Shown piece by piece: positions 32,284 through 40,074 of a stretch of DNA of 64,000 nt. The DNA lies in the NCBI GenBank assembly GCA_963719275.1, contig CAVRBT010000015.1, positions 62,001-126,000 of the forward strand, written 5' to 3'. The notes under the pieces were generated by a model, which worked only from the letters and a program-made list of their open reading frames with translations, made no database searches and was not told where the DNA came from. Within the stretch, counting starts at the first letter, position 1. Each line of letters starts with the position of its first letter. The DNA comes from AC-32 sp963719275. GTDB lineage: Bacteria > Actinomycetota > Thermoleophilia > Gaiellales > Gaiellaceae. The translations under genes were made by a program, and so were the position numbers.

Positions 32284-33343
32284 CGAGCACCCTCCGCAGC
32301 TCGGCAAGGTCGGACTCGAACGACGCCGGCGGGTCAGCGAACGCGTGCGAGAAGAGCAGCTCCGGGTCCGCGGGCGGCTCCGCCTCGGCGGCCGCGATGC
32401 CATCGCGCATCAGCTGCGCCGCGTCGGCACGCACTCCTTCCGCGGCCTCGTCGGAGAGCAGCCCGAGCCGCCGCAGGTAGGCCTCGTAGCGCCCGACGCA
32501 CTCGCGCCCGCGCTCCTCCTCTACGCGGCCGAGGTCGATGTACGCGGTCGGGTCGTCCGCGGTCGCGTGCGGCGCGCAGCGGTACGTGACGGCCTCGATC
32601 AGGGTCGGCCCCTCACCGGCGCGCGCGCGCTCGACTGCCTCGCGCGTCGCCTCGTAGACGGCCAGCACGTCACCGCCGTCCACGCGCACGCCCGGGATCC
32701 CGTACCCCGCCGCCTTGTCCGCCAGCGTCTCGGCAGCCGTCTGCGCCGACAGCGGCGTCGAGATCGCCCACTGGTTGTTATTGCAGACGAGCACGACCGG
32801 GGCGCGCATCACCGCCGCGAAGTTGGCGCCTTCGTGGAACGCCCCCTCGGAGGTCGCGCCGTCGCCGAAGAACGCGATCGCGCACGTCCGCTCGCCGCGC
32901 AGCTTCTTGCCCCAGGCGAGCCCGGCCGCGTGCGGCACATGGGTGCCGATCGGGACGCAGATCGAGGCGACGTTCCAGTCGGCGGGGTTCCACCAACCAA
33001 CCGGGTGGCCACGCCACCAGGAGAGCACGGTCGAGACCGGGATCCCGCGCAGCAGCCCGATCGCGGACTCGCGGTAGCTCGGGAAGATCCAGTCGGCGTC
33101 CTCGAGCGCGTACGTCCCGCCGACCTGCATCGCCTCGTGGCCCCAGAAGATCGCGTACGTGCCGATCCTGCCCTGGCGGTGGTAGACGACGGAGCGCTCG
33201 TCGTAGGTCCGCAGCAGGACGAGCCGGCGGTGCAGCTCGAGCAGGTCCTTCTCGGAAAGCCCCTCGACCTCGCCGTCCGGCACGGTCTCGCCGTCGCCGA
33301 TCACGCGCCGAAGGTCGCTCTCGGCGGGTAGCACCCGAGCCAT
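32276..33343 (-). CDS. 2-oxoacid dehydrogenase E1 component, alpha subunit
   Basis: 355 aa. The thiamine-diphosphate motif is GDGATSEGAFHEGANFAAVM with the closing NN in VLVCNNNQWAIS. Substrate-side segments are RTYDERSVVYHRQGRIGTYA, FPSYRESAIGLLRGI and the phosphorylation-loop-like YRCAPHATADDPTAYID. It resembles branched-chain or pyruvate E1alpha proteins; the sequence alone does not decide. It follows a small membrane-protein gene by 12 bp, so it may be read from the MoxR operon as well as from its own promoter. Confidence 0.93.
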   Translation of the reverse strand: MARVLPAESDLRRVIGDGETVPDGEVEGLSEKDLLELHRRLVLLRTYDERSVVYHRQGRIGTYAIFWGHEAMQVGGTYALEDADWIFPSYRESAIGLLRGIPVSTVLSWWRGHPVGWWNPADWNVASICVPIGTHVPHAAGLAWGKKLRGERTCAIAFFGDGATSEGAFHEGANFAAVMRAPVVLVCNNNQWAISTPLSAQTAAETLADKAAGYGIPGVRVDGGDVLAVYEATREAVERARAGEGPTLIEAVTYRCAPHATADDPTAYIDLGRVEEERGRECVGRYEAYLRRLGLLSDEAAEGVRADAAQLMRDGIAAAEAEPPADPELLFSHAFADPPASFESDLAELRRVLGG

Positions 33344-33355
33344 GACGGCGCGAAT

Positions 33356-33838
33356 CTACCCGACCCGCGGCCGGGCAACCCACGCGACGACTGCCAGTGC
33401 GGTGACCGCCGCGATTACGCCGGTCAGCTCGAGGAGCGTGCCGCCGCCCACCGGCGCTCCCGCTGCGACGACCACCACAGCCGAGACGATGGTCGCCGCG
33501 ACGCAGGTGAACAGCACTGTCACGACGCGCCGCACGGCGACTCCCGGCTGCGCCCACGCGGGGACCCGCGGCTCGATCGACCACCACGCGAGCTCTGCGG
33601 CCAGCAGCAGCGCGCCGGCCGTGAGCGGCATCGCCTCGTCCAGCGCGTCAGGCCCCAGCGCGAGCCGCGTCGCCTGCTGCGCCCCGAGGACCGCGACCCC
33701 GAAGGCCAGCCCGCCGCTCCAGCGCAGCACCAGGCCAACCGCGAAGACCGCGACAGCAGCCGCGCCGATCACGAGCAGCAGGACGTCGTGCCCGCCCTCT
33801 CGCAGCACGGCGGCGGCCACGAGGGTGCCCGCCACCAT
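33356..33838 (-). CDS. Small polytopic membrane protein downstream of DUF58
   Basis: 160 aa from an ATG at 33838; no earlier standard start lies in frame. About five hydrophobic helices are seen (TLVAAAVLREGGHDVLLLVI, AVAVFAVGLVLRWSGGLAFGV, LTAGALLLAAELAWW, VVTVLFTCVAATIVSAVVVV, LTGVIAAVTALAVVAWVA). No motif identifies it. It begins 20 bp after the DUF58 stop and belongs to the MoxR/DUF58/DUF4129 run, so it may be a membrane component of that system. Confidence 0.75.
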   Translation of the reverse strand: MVAGTLVAAAVLREGGHDVLLLVIGAAAVAVFAVGLVLRWSGGLAFGVAVLGAQQATRLALGPDALDEAMPLTAGALLLAAELAWWSIEPRVPAWAQPGVAVRRVVTVLFTCVAATIVSAVVVVAAGAPVGGGTLLELTGVIAAVTALAVVAWVARPRVG

Positions 33839-33858
33839 GAGCGAGGCGGCAGCCGTCG

Positions 33859-35130
33859 CTACACGCGCACGAACCGGGCGTGGCGCCTGAATGTCCTCAC
33901 CTCCTCGAGCGCGGCCTGCAGCGGCACGTCCTCCCGCCACTCGACGACGGGAACGCCGAGCCGCAGGTACGAGGAACGCAGCGCGTCGCGCCGCAGCACC
34001 CAGAGCCGGTAGGCGAGGTCGTCGAGCGGGCCGGTCCCCGGCTCCGCGAACGGCACCGGCGAGACTTCCACCACGGCGAGGTCGAAGCCGCGGGCGCGCA
34101 GGTCGGCGAGCGCGCGCACGGACCGCTCGTCGAGCAGCGGCGAGAGCGCGAGCACGAGGGCATGCGGCGGCAGCGTCCGCACCGGCAGGACGTCGATGTC
34201 CTTCCACGCGTAGCTGAGGAAGATGTCCGCGTCGAGCAGCGAGTCGAGCACGCGGTAGAGCTGGACGACACCGCTCGAGACGGTCAGCCAGTTGAGGACG
34301 CCGCCGAAGGCGACGAGGCCGACGCGGTCCTTCTCGCGGATGTAGTGCGCCGCCAGCGAGCCCGCGGCCTCGACGGCGAGGTCGAGCGTGCTGCTCGCGC
34401 CCAGGCGGGCTTCCGCGAACGTGTCGAGGAAGATCACGACGTCGGCGTTCCGCTCCGGGTGCGTCTCGTTCACCCACGGCTCGCCGCGCCTGGCGGTCGC
34501 GCGCCAGTTGACGCGGCGGACGCGGTCGCCCGGGACGAACGGCCGCAGGTCGGCGAACTCGATCCCCTCGCCGCGCGACCGCGGCGTCTGCATCCCGGCG
34601 AATGTCTGCGTCTCGAGCGGGCGCAGCAGCTTCCCCAGCTCTTCGCCGCGCGGGTAGACCTTCAGCGGCCGGCGCAGGTCGAGCTTCTGCTCGAAGGCGA
34701 GCAGCCCGAACCGGTCCTGGACGCGGAGCAGCACCTCGCCGACCAGGTACGCGCCCCAATGCGAGCAGCGGAGCGGGAGCTCGAGCTCCGGCCGTTCGTC
34801 CCAGGCGAGGTGGCGCCGCTGCGGGTTCGGCCCGAGCGACTCGAAGCCGTCCGGGAGGTCGAGCAGCAGCTCGAGCCCCGGCACCGCCGACTCGGCCGCG
34901 AGCTCGAGGTGCGCGGTCACCTCCTCGCCCTCGACCTGGCGCTCGCGGTCGAGCTCGAGCCATGCCCGCACTCGAGGCGGCTCGGCCAGCGAGAGCCCGG
35001 CGGCTAGCACGAGGGCGAACGGCGCCGCGAGCGCGGCGAGCTCCGGCCGGCCGAGCACGAGCGCCGTGAGCAGCCCGGTGCCGGCGAGCGCCGCGTACGC
35101 GCCGAGCTTCGGCGTCGCCGCGCGAGTCAC
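33859..35130 (-). CDS. DUF58 domain protein, MoxR partner
   Basis: 423 aa from a GTG that overlaps the MoxR stop (GTGA). Two N-terminal TM helices (LGAYAALAGTGLLTALVLGR and LAALAAPFALVLAAGLSLA) precede an Ig-like beta domain. Then comes the DUF58 signature GEGIEFADLRPFVPGDRVRRVNWRATARRG, and a VWA-like domain with VVIFLDTFAEA in place of the full DxSxS metal site. With MoxR ATPases such proteins are thought to help mature or insert metalloprotein or membrane complexes. The client here is unknown. Confidence 0.9.
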   Translation of the reverse strand: MTRAATPKLGAYAALAGTGLLTALVLGRPELAALAAPFALVLAAGLSLAEPPRVRAWLELDRERQVEGEEVTAHLELAAESAVPGLELLLDLPDGFESLGPNPQRRHLAWDERPELELPLRCSHWGAYLVGEVLLRVQDRFGLLAFEQKLDLRRPLKVYPRGEELGKLLRPLETQTFAGMQTPRSRGEGIEFADLRPFVPGDRVRRVNWRATARRGEPWVNETHPERNADVVIFLDTFAEARLGASSTLDLAVEAAGSLAAHYIREKDRVGLVAFGGVLNWLTVSSGVVQLYRVLDSLLDADIFLSYAWKDIDVLPVRTLPPHALVLALSPLLDERSVRALADLRARGFDLAVVEVSPVPFAEPGTGPLDDLAYRLWVLRRDALRSSYLRLGVPVVEWREDVPLQAALEEVRTFRRHARFVRV

Positions 35131-36107
35131 TCCGCAGCCGGCTCGGGCTCGGGCTCCGGCTCGGCCTTCGGCGTGGGAACCCGGTCGAGCAGCTCCTGCA
35201 CGATGTCGTCCGGGCGCAACCGCTGCACCCAGAGCTCGGGCCGCAGCGCGATCCGGTGCGCGAGCGCGGGCACGGCGACCGATTTCACGTCGTCGGGCGT
35301 CACGTAGTCACGCCCCTCGATCGCCGCGCGGCAGCGCGAGAGCTTCAGCAGCGCGAGCGAGCCGCGCGGGCTGGCGCCGACCTGCACGCCGTTCGCCGTC
35401 CGGGTCGCCGCGACCAGGTCGACCATGTACACGCCGACGCTGCGGTCGACGTGCACCTGCTCGACTGCGCGCTGCAGCTCGAGCAGCTCGTCCCGGCCGA
35501 CCACCGGCTCCAGCTTGATTTCGTCGACGGTCCGCTCCAGCCGGCGCTCGAGCACCTCCCACTCCTGCTCGCGTTCCGGGTAGCCGACGCCGAGCCGCAG
35601 CAGGAAGCGGTCGAGCTGCGCCTCCGGGAGCGCGTAGGTGCCCTCGTACTCGATCGGATTCTGCGTCGCGAGGACGAGGAACGGCGGCGCGAGCGGGTGC
35701 GTCGTCCCCTCGATCGTCACCTGCCGCTCCTGCATCGCCTCGAGCAACGCCGCCTGCGTCTTCGGGGGGGCGCGGTTGATCTCGTCGGCGAGGAGAAGAT
35801 TGGTGAAGATCGGCCCCGGCCGGAACTCGAAGTCGGCCTCGCGCTGGTTGTAGATCGACGCGCCCGTCACGTCCGACGGCATCAGGTCGGGCGTGAACTG
35901 GATACGCGTGAAGCCGATGCTCGTCACCTGCGCGAAGGCGCGGGCGATCATCGTCTTCGCCAGGCCGGGGAAGTCCTCGATCAGCACGTGGCCGTCGGCG
36001 AGCATCCCGAGGAAGACGAGCTCGAGCGCGTCGCGCTTGCCGACGATCGCGCGCTCGACCTCGTCCAGGATCGCGTTCGCCCGGCGGGAGACGTCGTCGA
36101 CGTTCAC
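35127..36107 (-). CDS. MoxR-type AAA+ ATPase
   Basis: 326 aa from a GTG that overlaps the upstream stop. Walker A is diverged in the MoxR manner (EDFPGLAKTMIARAFA), Walker B is LLLADEINRAPPKTQAALLEAMQER, sensor 1 is LATQNPIEYEGTYALPEAQLDRFLL, and the sensor 2 region is VGASPRGSLALLKLSRCRA. The tail is a run of Pro-Glu repeats. It is a chaperone-like ATPase in a gene set with DUF58, DUF4129 and three membrane proteins, the usual actinobacterial grouping. Confidence 0.95.
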   Translation of the reverse strand: MNVDDVSRRANAILDEVERAIVGKRDALELVFLGMLADGHVLIEDFPGLAKTMIARAFAQVTSIGFTRIQFTPDLMPSDVTGASIYNQREADFEFRPGPIFTNLLLADEINRAPPKTQAALLEAMQERQVTIEGTTHPLAPPFLVLATQNPIEYEGTYALPEAQLDRFLLRLGVGYPEREQEWEVLERRLERTVDEIKLEPVVGRDELLELQRAVEQVHVDRSVGVYMVDLVAATRTANGVQVGASPRGSLALLKLSRCRAAIEGRDYVTPDDVKSVAVPALAHRIALRPELWVQRLRPDDIVQELLDRVPTPKAEPEPEPEPAAE

Positions 36108-36607
36108 AGCGCCTCCAGCGCCTCGACCGCTCGGCGCAGCTCGGCGGGCGGGATGCCCTCGGCGTGACGGTTGGCGGGCGGCGGCCGGTCAGGGCGGACG
36201 AGCTCCCAGAGCTCCTCGTCCAGCACACCCTCGGCGTCCTCGAGCCGCACACCGCGGGCAGCGAGCCGCATCTCCGCGATCTCGCGCAGCTGCGGCCGCA
36301 GCCGGGCGTAGAGGTCGAACGCGGTCGCCGTCGCCATCGTCAACTCCCGCTCGAGCCGCTCGAGCTGGGGCGGGCGCCGCAACGGCTCGGCCTCGCGCTC
36401 GAGCGCGGCCACGATCTCGGGAACGTCCTCGAGCGGATACGCGTTGCGCAAGAGGATCACCACGTCCACGAGCGCGATCCCGCCGACGACGAGGATGAAG
36501 ATGTCGAGCTCCAGCTCGAACCGGCCGGGCGCGAGCAGCCGGGCGACGCCGAGGACGACCGCGGCGAGCGCCGTCAGGAAGAGCCACGCGCCGACGAGCC
36601 GCTTCAC
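36104..36607 (-). CDS. Two-helix membrane protein between DUF4129 and MoxR genes
   Basis: 167 aa from a GTG overlapping the DUF4129 stop by 4 bp. Two TM helices (LVGAWLFLTALAAVVLGVARLL and FELELDIFILVVGGIALVDVVILL) are followed by a cytoplasmic helical domain rich in Glu/Arg/Leu (EREAEPLRRPPQLERLERELT onward). Genes of this size and shape commonly sit between DUF4129 and moxR. No catalytic motif is present; it may anchor MoxR to the membrane. Confidence 0.8.
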   Translation of the reverse strand: MKRLVGAWLFLTALAAVVLGVARLLAPGRFELELDIFILVVGGIALVDVVILLRNAYPLEDVPEIVAALEREAEPLRRPPQLERLERELTMATATAFDLYARLRPQLREIAEMRLAARGVRLEDAEGVLDEELWELVRPDRPPPANRHAEGIPPAELRRAVEALEAL

Positions 36608-37476
36608 GCGGCGGCCGCCTGGTCGGCGTTCAGCTCAGCGCGGAGGCCTTCCAGCGCGGCGATCGCGTCGTCCTTCATCGCCCGGTCGACGGTGTGCGGG
36701 CTGAACCGCGCGCGCTCGTAGAGCGACGTGAGCCGCCGCACGGCGAAGGAGCTGACCTGCAACCGGGCGAGCACCCGCCCGACGTACTGTTGCGGCGTCT
36801 CCGCCTCGTCGCGCGGGACCTGGTGGGCCGCGAAGAGCCGCTCCATCCGCGCGTAGGCCCCGATCACCGCTTTGCGCGGGTTGCGCTCCGCGCGAAGGTC
36901 GTCGAGGGTGTCCTCCAGCACCTCGTCGAGCGCATGCATGAGCGCCGCCTCACGTTCCCAGTCGGCCCCTCGTTGCCGCTTGAGGACGACCACGATCGCC
37001 CCCGCGCCCGCGACTCCGAACAGGAGCGAGCCGACGATGAGCGCCGGCAGCCACTGGAACTGCGGATCTGTCCTTCGATCGGCGCCGCGCACGCGACCGT
37101 CCGTGCTCGTGTTCAGCGGTGTTTCCGGCCGCGCCGGCCCGCCGCCGTCGTACTTGACCCAATGCCGCACGAGCAGCGTCACCGGCAGGATCAGGACGCC
37201 GACCATGAGCACGGTCACGACGTTCCGGCGCAGGCCGGTGTCCTCGATCAGCTTCTGCCGCCGCCCCATTGACAGCACCCAGAGGACGAAGAGCGCGCCC
37301 AGCGGGAAGAGCACGAACATGACACTCGCCCCGTACTCGAACGCAACCCGGCCCGCGTCGGCCGAGCCGCCGCCGGAGCCCCCGCCTGGGCGGTGGGCGC
37401 GGCTCGCGACCGCGACCGCGGCGAGCAGCGCGGTCAGCGCGACTCCGCTCAGCAGGAGCCTTTGGGCCCTGTTCAC
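36604..37476 (-). CDS. DUF4129 domain membrane protein
   Basis: 290 aa from a GTG. One helix near residues 8-24, a second at about 48-68, a third near 84-104 and a fourth near 146-165 precede the C-terminal cytoplasmic DUF4129 domain. This shows RNPRKAVIGAYARMERLFAAHQVPRDEAETPQQYV and VRRLTSLYERARFSPHTVDRAMKDDAI, both characteristic. It is part of the MoxR-linked system, and may be a scaffold linked to transglutaminase-like proteins elsewhere. It starts 9 bp after the lipid kinase stop. Confidence 0.9.
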   Translation of the reverse strand: MNRAQRLLLSGVALTALLAAVAVASRAHRPGGGSGGGSADAGRVAFEYGASVMFVLFPLGALFVLWVLSMGRRQKLIEDTGLRRNVVTVLMVGVLILPVTLLVRHWVKYDGGGPARPETPLNTSTDGRVRGADRRTDPQFQWLPALIVGSLLFGVAGAGAIVVVLKRQRGADWEREAALMHALDEVLEDTLDDLRAERNPRKAVIGAYARMERLFAAHQVPRDEAETPQQYVGRVLARLQVSSFAVRRLTSLYERARFSPHTVDRAMKDDAIAALEGLRAELNADQAAAA

Positions 37477-37485
37477 GACGAAACC

Positions 37486-38373
37486 CTAGATGAGCACGCG
37501 AACAGCGTTTCGCTCGGCTTCGAACACCGCCTGGTCGACGTCGCCAAGATCCTCGCCGTCGGCCTGGAGCGCAAGCGGCCGGTCGCAGGCGACCTCGAGG
37601 CGATCGAGGTCGTGCGCGTAGACGACGCCGTCCGCGTCCCGCTGGCCCCGGCCGGTGAAGACGTAGCGCAGCAGGCGCGGCAGCGTCGAGGCGGTGACGC
37701 GCTCGGGCGCGACGACGTCGAGCCCGAGCTCGAAGCGCGCCTCCGGCGCGACGTGGAGCGGAAGCGTCCCGACGTAGCTGTACGGGTCGGTGTTCGCGAC
37801 CAGCACGAAGGCGGCCCGGCCGTGACCGCGGATCTCGAGCGCCGGCTCGAAGCGCGCGTGCCGGTCCAGGAGCAGGCGCATCGCGGCCGCGAGGAAGGCG
37901 AGGTCGCCCGGCCGCTTCCCATCGGCGCGCCGCCCGAGAGCGTCGACGCTCCGGATGAGCTCGGCGTCGAGGCCCACGCCCGCCGCGAAGGAGAACCGGC
38001 GGCCGTTCACCCGGCCGAGCGAGATCGTCCTCGTGCGCCCCTCTTGCACGGCGTCGGCGACCTGCCGCGCGGCCGCCACCGCGTCGCGCGGAAGTCCGAG
38101 CGCCCGCGGCAGCACGTTCGTCCCGCCGCCCGGCAGGAAGCCCACGAGCACGCCTTCAGGCACGCCGTTCAGCACCTCGTTGAACCCGCCGTCGCCGGAG
38201 TAGGCGACGACAGCCTCCTCGGAGGCCGCAGCCGCGAGCTCGACCGCGTGGCTCGCCCGCTCGGTCAGCACGGTGCGCACCGTCCCGGCGCGCGAAAGCT
38301 CCTCCTCGACCGCCCGCACCCGCTCCTCGCTCACGGCGCTGGCGAACGGATTCACGATCAGGGCGACGTCCAT
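37486..38373 (-). CDS. Diacylglycerol kinase-family lipid kinase
   Basis: 295 aa. The nucleotide-binding half has IVNPFASAVSEERV and VVAYSGDGGFNEVLNGV (the GDG motif), then GFLPGGGTNVLPRALGLPRD. The C-terminal beta domain has FAAGVGLDAELIRSV and ends in LQADGEDLG, again typical. It should phosphorylate a lipid such as diacylglycerol or an undecaprenol-like substrate. It heads the long minus-strand run. Copy 2 of the structured repeat ends 7 bp before its ATG and supplies the AAAGG that serves as ribosome-binding site. Confidence 0.92.
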   Translation of the reverse strand: MDVALIVNPFASAVSEERVRAVEEELSRAGTVRTVLTERASHAVELAAAASEEAVVAYSGDGGFNEVLNGVPEGVLVGFLPGGGTNVLPRALGLPRDAVAAARQVADAVQEGRTRTISLGRVNGRRFSFAAGVGLDAELIRSVDALGRRADGKRPGDLAFLAAAMRLLLDRHARFEPALEIRGHGRAAFVLVANTDPYSYVGTLPLHVAPEARFELGLDVVAPERVTASTLPRLLRYVFTGRGQRDADGVVYAHDLDRLEVACDRPLALQADGEDLGDVDQAVFEAERNAVRVLI

Positions 38374-38380
38374 GGGCGCC

Positions 38381-38530
38381 TTTCAGAATGACGCTTCGTC
38401 GTGGGGCCGCGATGGGTGGTGCGTGGCAAGGACGCAGGGAGCGCGCGTATCCAGCGGATACGGGCGCGACTGAGGACGCCGTCCACGCGCCGCACAGCGC
38501 AGCCCCGCGGCACAAGGCTTCGTTCTGAAA
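38381..38530 (-). repeat. Structured 150-bp repeat element, copy 2
   Basis: Read on the minus strand it runs from TTTCAGAACGAAGCC to GTCATTCTGAAA and aligns along its whole length with copy 1 at 20561-20710. The terminal pair is CAGAA/TTCTG here and CAGCG/CGCTG in copy 1, so both sides changed together. The central CGTATCC/GGATACG stem is kept. It has the same orientation relative to the gene it precedes as copy 1, and fills the divergent promoter between the lipid kinase and the VOC gene. Confidence 0.75.
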
Positions 38531-38549
38531 ACCGCTCTAATCTCCGAGC

Positions 38550-38900
38550 ATGCCACGGCTCGACCACGCGGCCTTCGCGAGCCCTAACCCGGACGCGGCC
38601 GCGGCCTTCTACGAGCGCATCTTCGGAGCGCGGGTGGTGAAGACGGAGGGCCATCCCGTGATGGCCTACGTTGGGAACACGGGCTTCGCCTTCCACGAGC
38701 GGGGAGGGCCGGACGAGCACGTGGGGGTGCGGGTCGACGAGGAGGAGCGCGCGCGCATCAAGCAGCGGCTCGACGAGGCCGGCGTCGAATGGCGAGAGCG
38801 CGACCACGGGATCGCGACCAGCCTGTTCTTCCGCGACCCGGACGGCCACCTGCTGGAGGCGATCACCTACCGCCGCGGCGACGACCCGCGGCGGCCGTGA
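38550..38900 (+). CDS. VOC (glyoxalase-like) protein
   Basis: 116 aa. One VOC unit: LDHAAFASPNPDAAAAFYERIFGARVV at the N-terminus with a metal-binding His, HEHVGVRV-like middle (PDEHVGVRVDEEERARIKQRLDEAGV) and FFRDPDGHLLEAI at the C-terminus with the second His and Glu. The size matches glyoxalase I-like dioxygenase-fold proteins; the substrate is unknown. Its stop overlaps the start of the next gene by GTGA. Its promoter must lie within or beside the structured repeat. Confidence 0.87.
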   Translation: MPRLDHAAFASPNPDAAAAFYERIFGARVVKTEGHPVMAYVGNTGFAFHERGGPDEHVGVRVDEEERARIKQRLDEAGVEWRERDHGIATSLFFRDPDGHLLEAITYRRGDDPRRP

Positions 38901-39400
38901 CGTCTGCGGTGATCGTGACCGTCCCCGAGGCCGAGCCGGTCGTCGGCGGGCTGCGCCTGTGCCACACCTACGACGCGCCGCTGGGCGTGCCGGCTCACGT
39001 GACGCTCCTGTATCCGTTCGTCCCGGCCGAGCGCGTCGGAGAGGTCGAGGAGCGGCTCGCCGGGCTCCTCCGCGGCCACGCGGCGTTCGACGCTGCTTTC
39101 GCCCGCACCGCGCGCTTTCCGGACGTGCTCTACCTCGACCCCGAGCCGGCCGAGGTCTTCACGGCGCTCACCGAGGCGATCGCCGGCGAGTGGTCCGAGC
39201 ATCCGCCCTACGAGGGCGCGCACGAGACCGTCATCCCGCACCTCACCGTCGCGGAGTCCGAGGACGGCGGGGTGCTCGACAGGATCGCGGCCGAGGTCGA
39301 GCCCCAGCTGCCGGTCCGGACCCGTGTCGCCGCAGCGACCTTGATCGTCGAGGACGAGCACGGGCGCTGGCACGAGCACAGCCGCCTGCCGCTCGGGTGA
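38897..39400 (+). CDS. 2'-5' RNA ligase/phosphoesterase-fold protein
   Basis: 167 aa from a GTG overlapping the VOC stop. The two catalytic-type motifs are HVTLLYPF (about residue 34) and HLTVA (about residue 115), which fit the HxT/S pair of the 2H phosphoesterase superfamily. Such proteins act on 2',3'-cyclic phosphates or 2'-5' bonds in RNA or small nucleotides. The neighbouring VOC gene does not suggest a specific substrate. A REP-like hairpin pair follows the gene. Confidence 0.85.
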   Translation: MTSAVIVTVPEAEPVVGGLRLCHTYDAPLGVPAHVTLLYPFVPAERVGEVEERLAGLLRGHAAFDAAFARTARFPDVLYLDPEPAEVFTALTEAIAGEWSEHPPYEGAHETVIPHLTVAESEDGGVLDRIAAEVEPQLPVRTRVAAATLIVEDEHGRWHEHSRLPLG

Positions 39401-39410
39401 TCAGTCAGGC

Positions 39411-39465
39411 CAAGGCATCGCTTGCGATGCCGCCTGGAGGTCGTGCGGGCGTTGCCCGCGCGACC
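39411..39465 (+). repeat. REP-like bipartite hairpin
   Basis: Hairpin A at 39414-39431 (GGCATCGCTTGCGATGCC) is a perfect palindrome except the loop; hairpin B at 39439-39465 (GGTCGTGCGGGC arm, GCCCGCGCGACC arm) follows after CGCCTGGA. It lies between convergent genes, so it may also serve as a terminator. The same design is seen at 61107-61159. Confidence 0.7.
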
Positions 39466-39498
39466 GGGCTAACTCCGCCTCGCGTTCCTCGCAGGCGG

Positions 39499-40074
39499 CT
39501 ACTCGGGAGTCGCGTATCCCCGCATCCCGTTCAGCAGGAGCTCGTAGAACCGATCCGCGAGCTCGTCGGTGTCGCGGCCGGGGCGGAGCCATGTATACGC
39601 CCAGTTCGAGGCCGACAGCGCGAGCAACGCGGCCGTCGCGTCGTCGAGGTCGCTGCGCAGCTCGCCGAGCTCGCGGCCCTCGCGGAACAGCCCGCGCACG
39701 CGCTCCTCGTAGCGCCGGCGCTCGCCGAGGATCTCGTCTCGCCGCTCGCCCTCGAGGTAACGCCACTCCTGCACGAACACCGTGGCCACGTCGAGCTGGT
39801 CGGCGACTACGCGCAGGTGCGAGCGCAGCGCGAGCCTGATCTTCTCCGTCGGTCGCAGCGAGTCGTCGATCGCGTCGAGCCCCGCGTGGAAGGCCCGCGC
39901 CCCCTCGGCCATCGTCTCGTAGAGCAGGTCCTGCTTGGAGGAGATGTGCGCGTAGAGCGAGCCCTTCTGCACGCCGAGCGCCTCGGCGATCTCGCCGATC
40001 GAGGTTCCGTGGTAGCCCTTCTGCGCGAACAGACGCGCGGCCTGACGAGTCAGCTCCTCGCGGCGCGCGCTCAT
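39499..40074 (-). CDS. TetR-family transcriptional regulator, candidate paa repressor
   Basis: 191 aa from an ATG overlapping the dehydrogenase stop by ATGA. The helix-turn-helix is at about residues 8-50 (RQAARLFAQKGYHGTSIGEIAEALGVQKGSLYAHISSKQDLL). The C-terminal ligand domain has VVADQLDVATVFVQEWRYLEG, as in actinobacterial TetR regulators of phenylacetate and fatty-acid genes. Co-transcribed with a dehydrogenase and divergent from paaABCD, it is the obvious candidate regulator of both, with phenylacetyl-CoA or another acyl-CoA as ligand. That link is inferred from position. Confidence 0.88.
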   Translation of the reverse strand: MSARREELTRQAARLFAQKGYHGTSIGEIAEALGVQKGSLYAHISSKQDLLYETMAEGARAFHAGLDAIDDSLRPTEKIRLALRSHLRVVADQLDVATVFVQEWRYLEGERRDEILGERRRYEERVRGLFREGRELGELRSDLDDATAALLALSASNWAYTWLRPGRDTDELADRFYELLLNGMRGYATPE

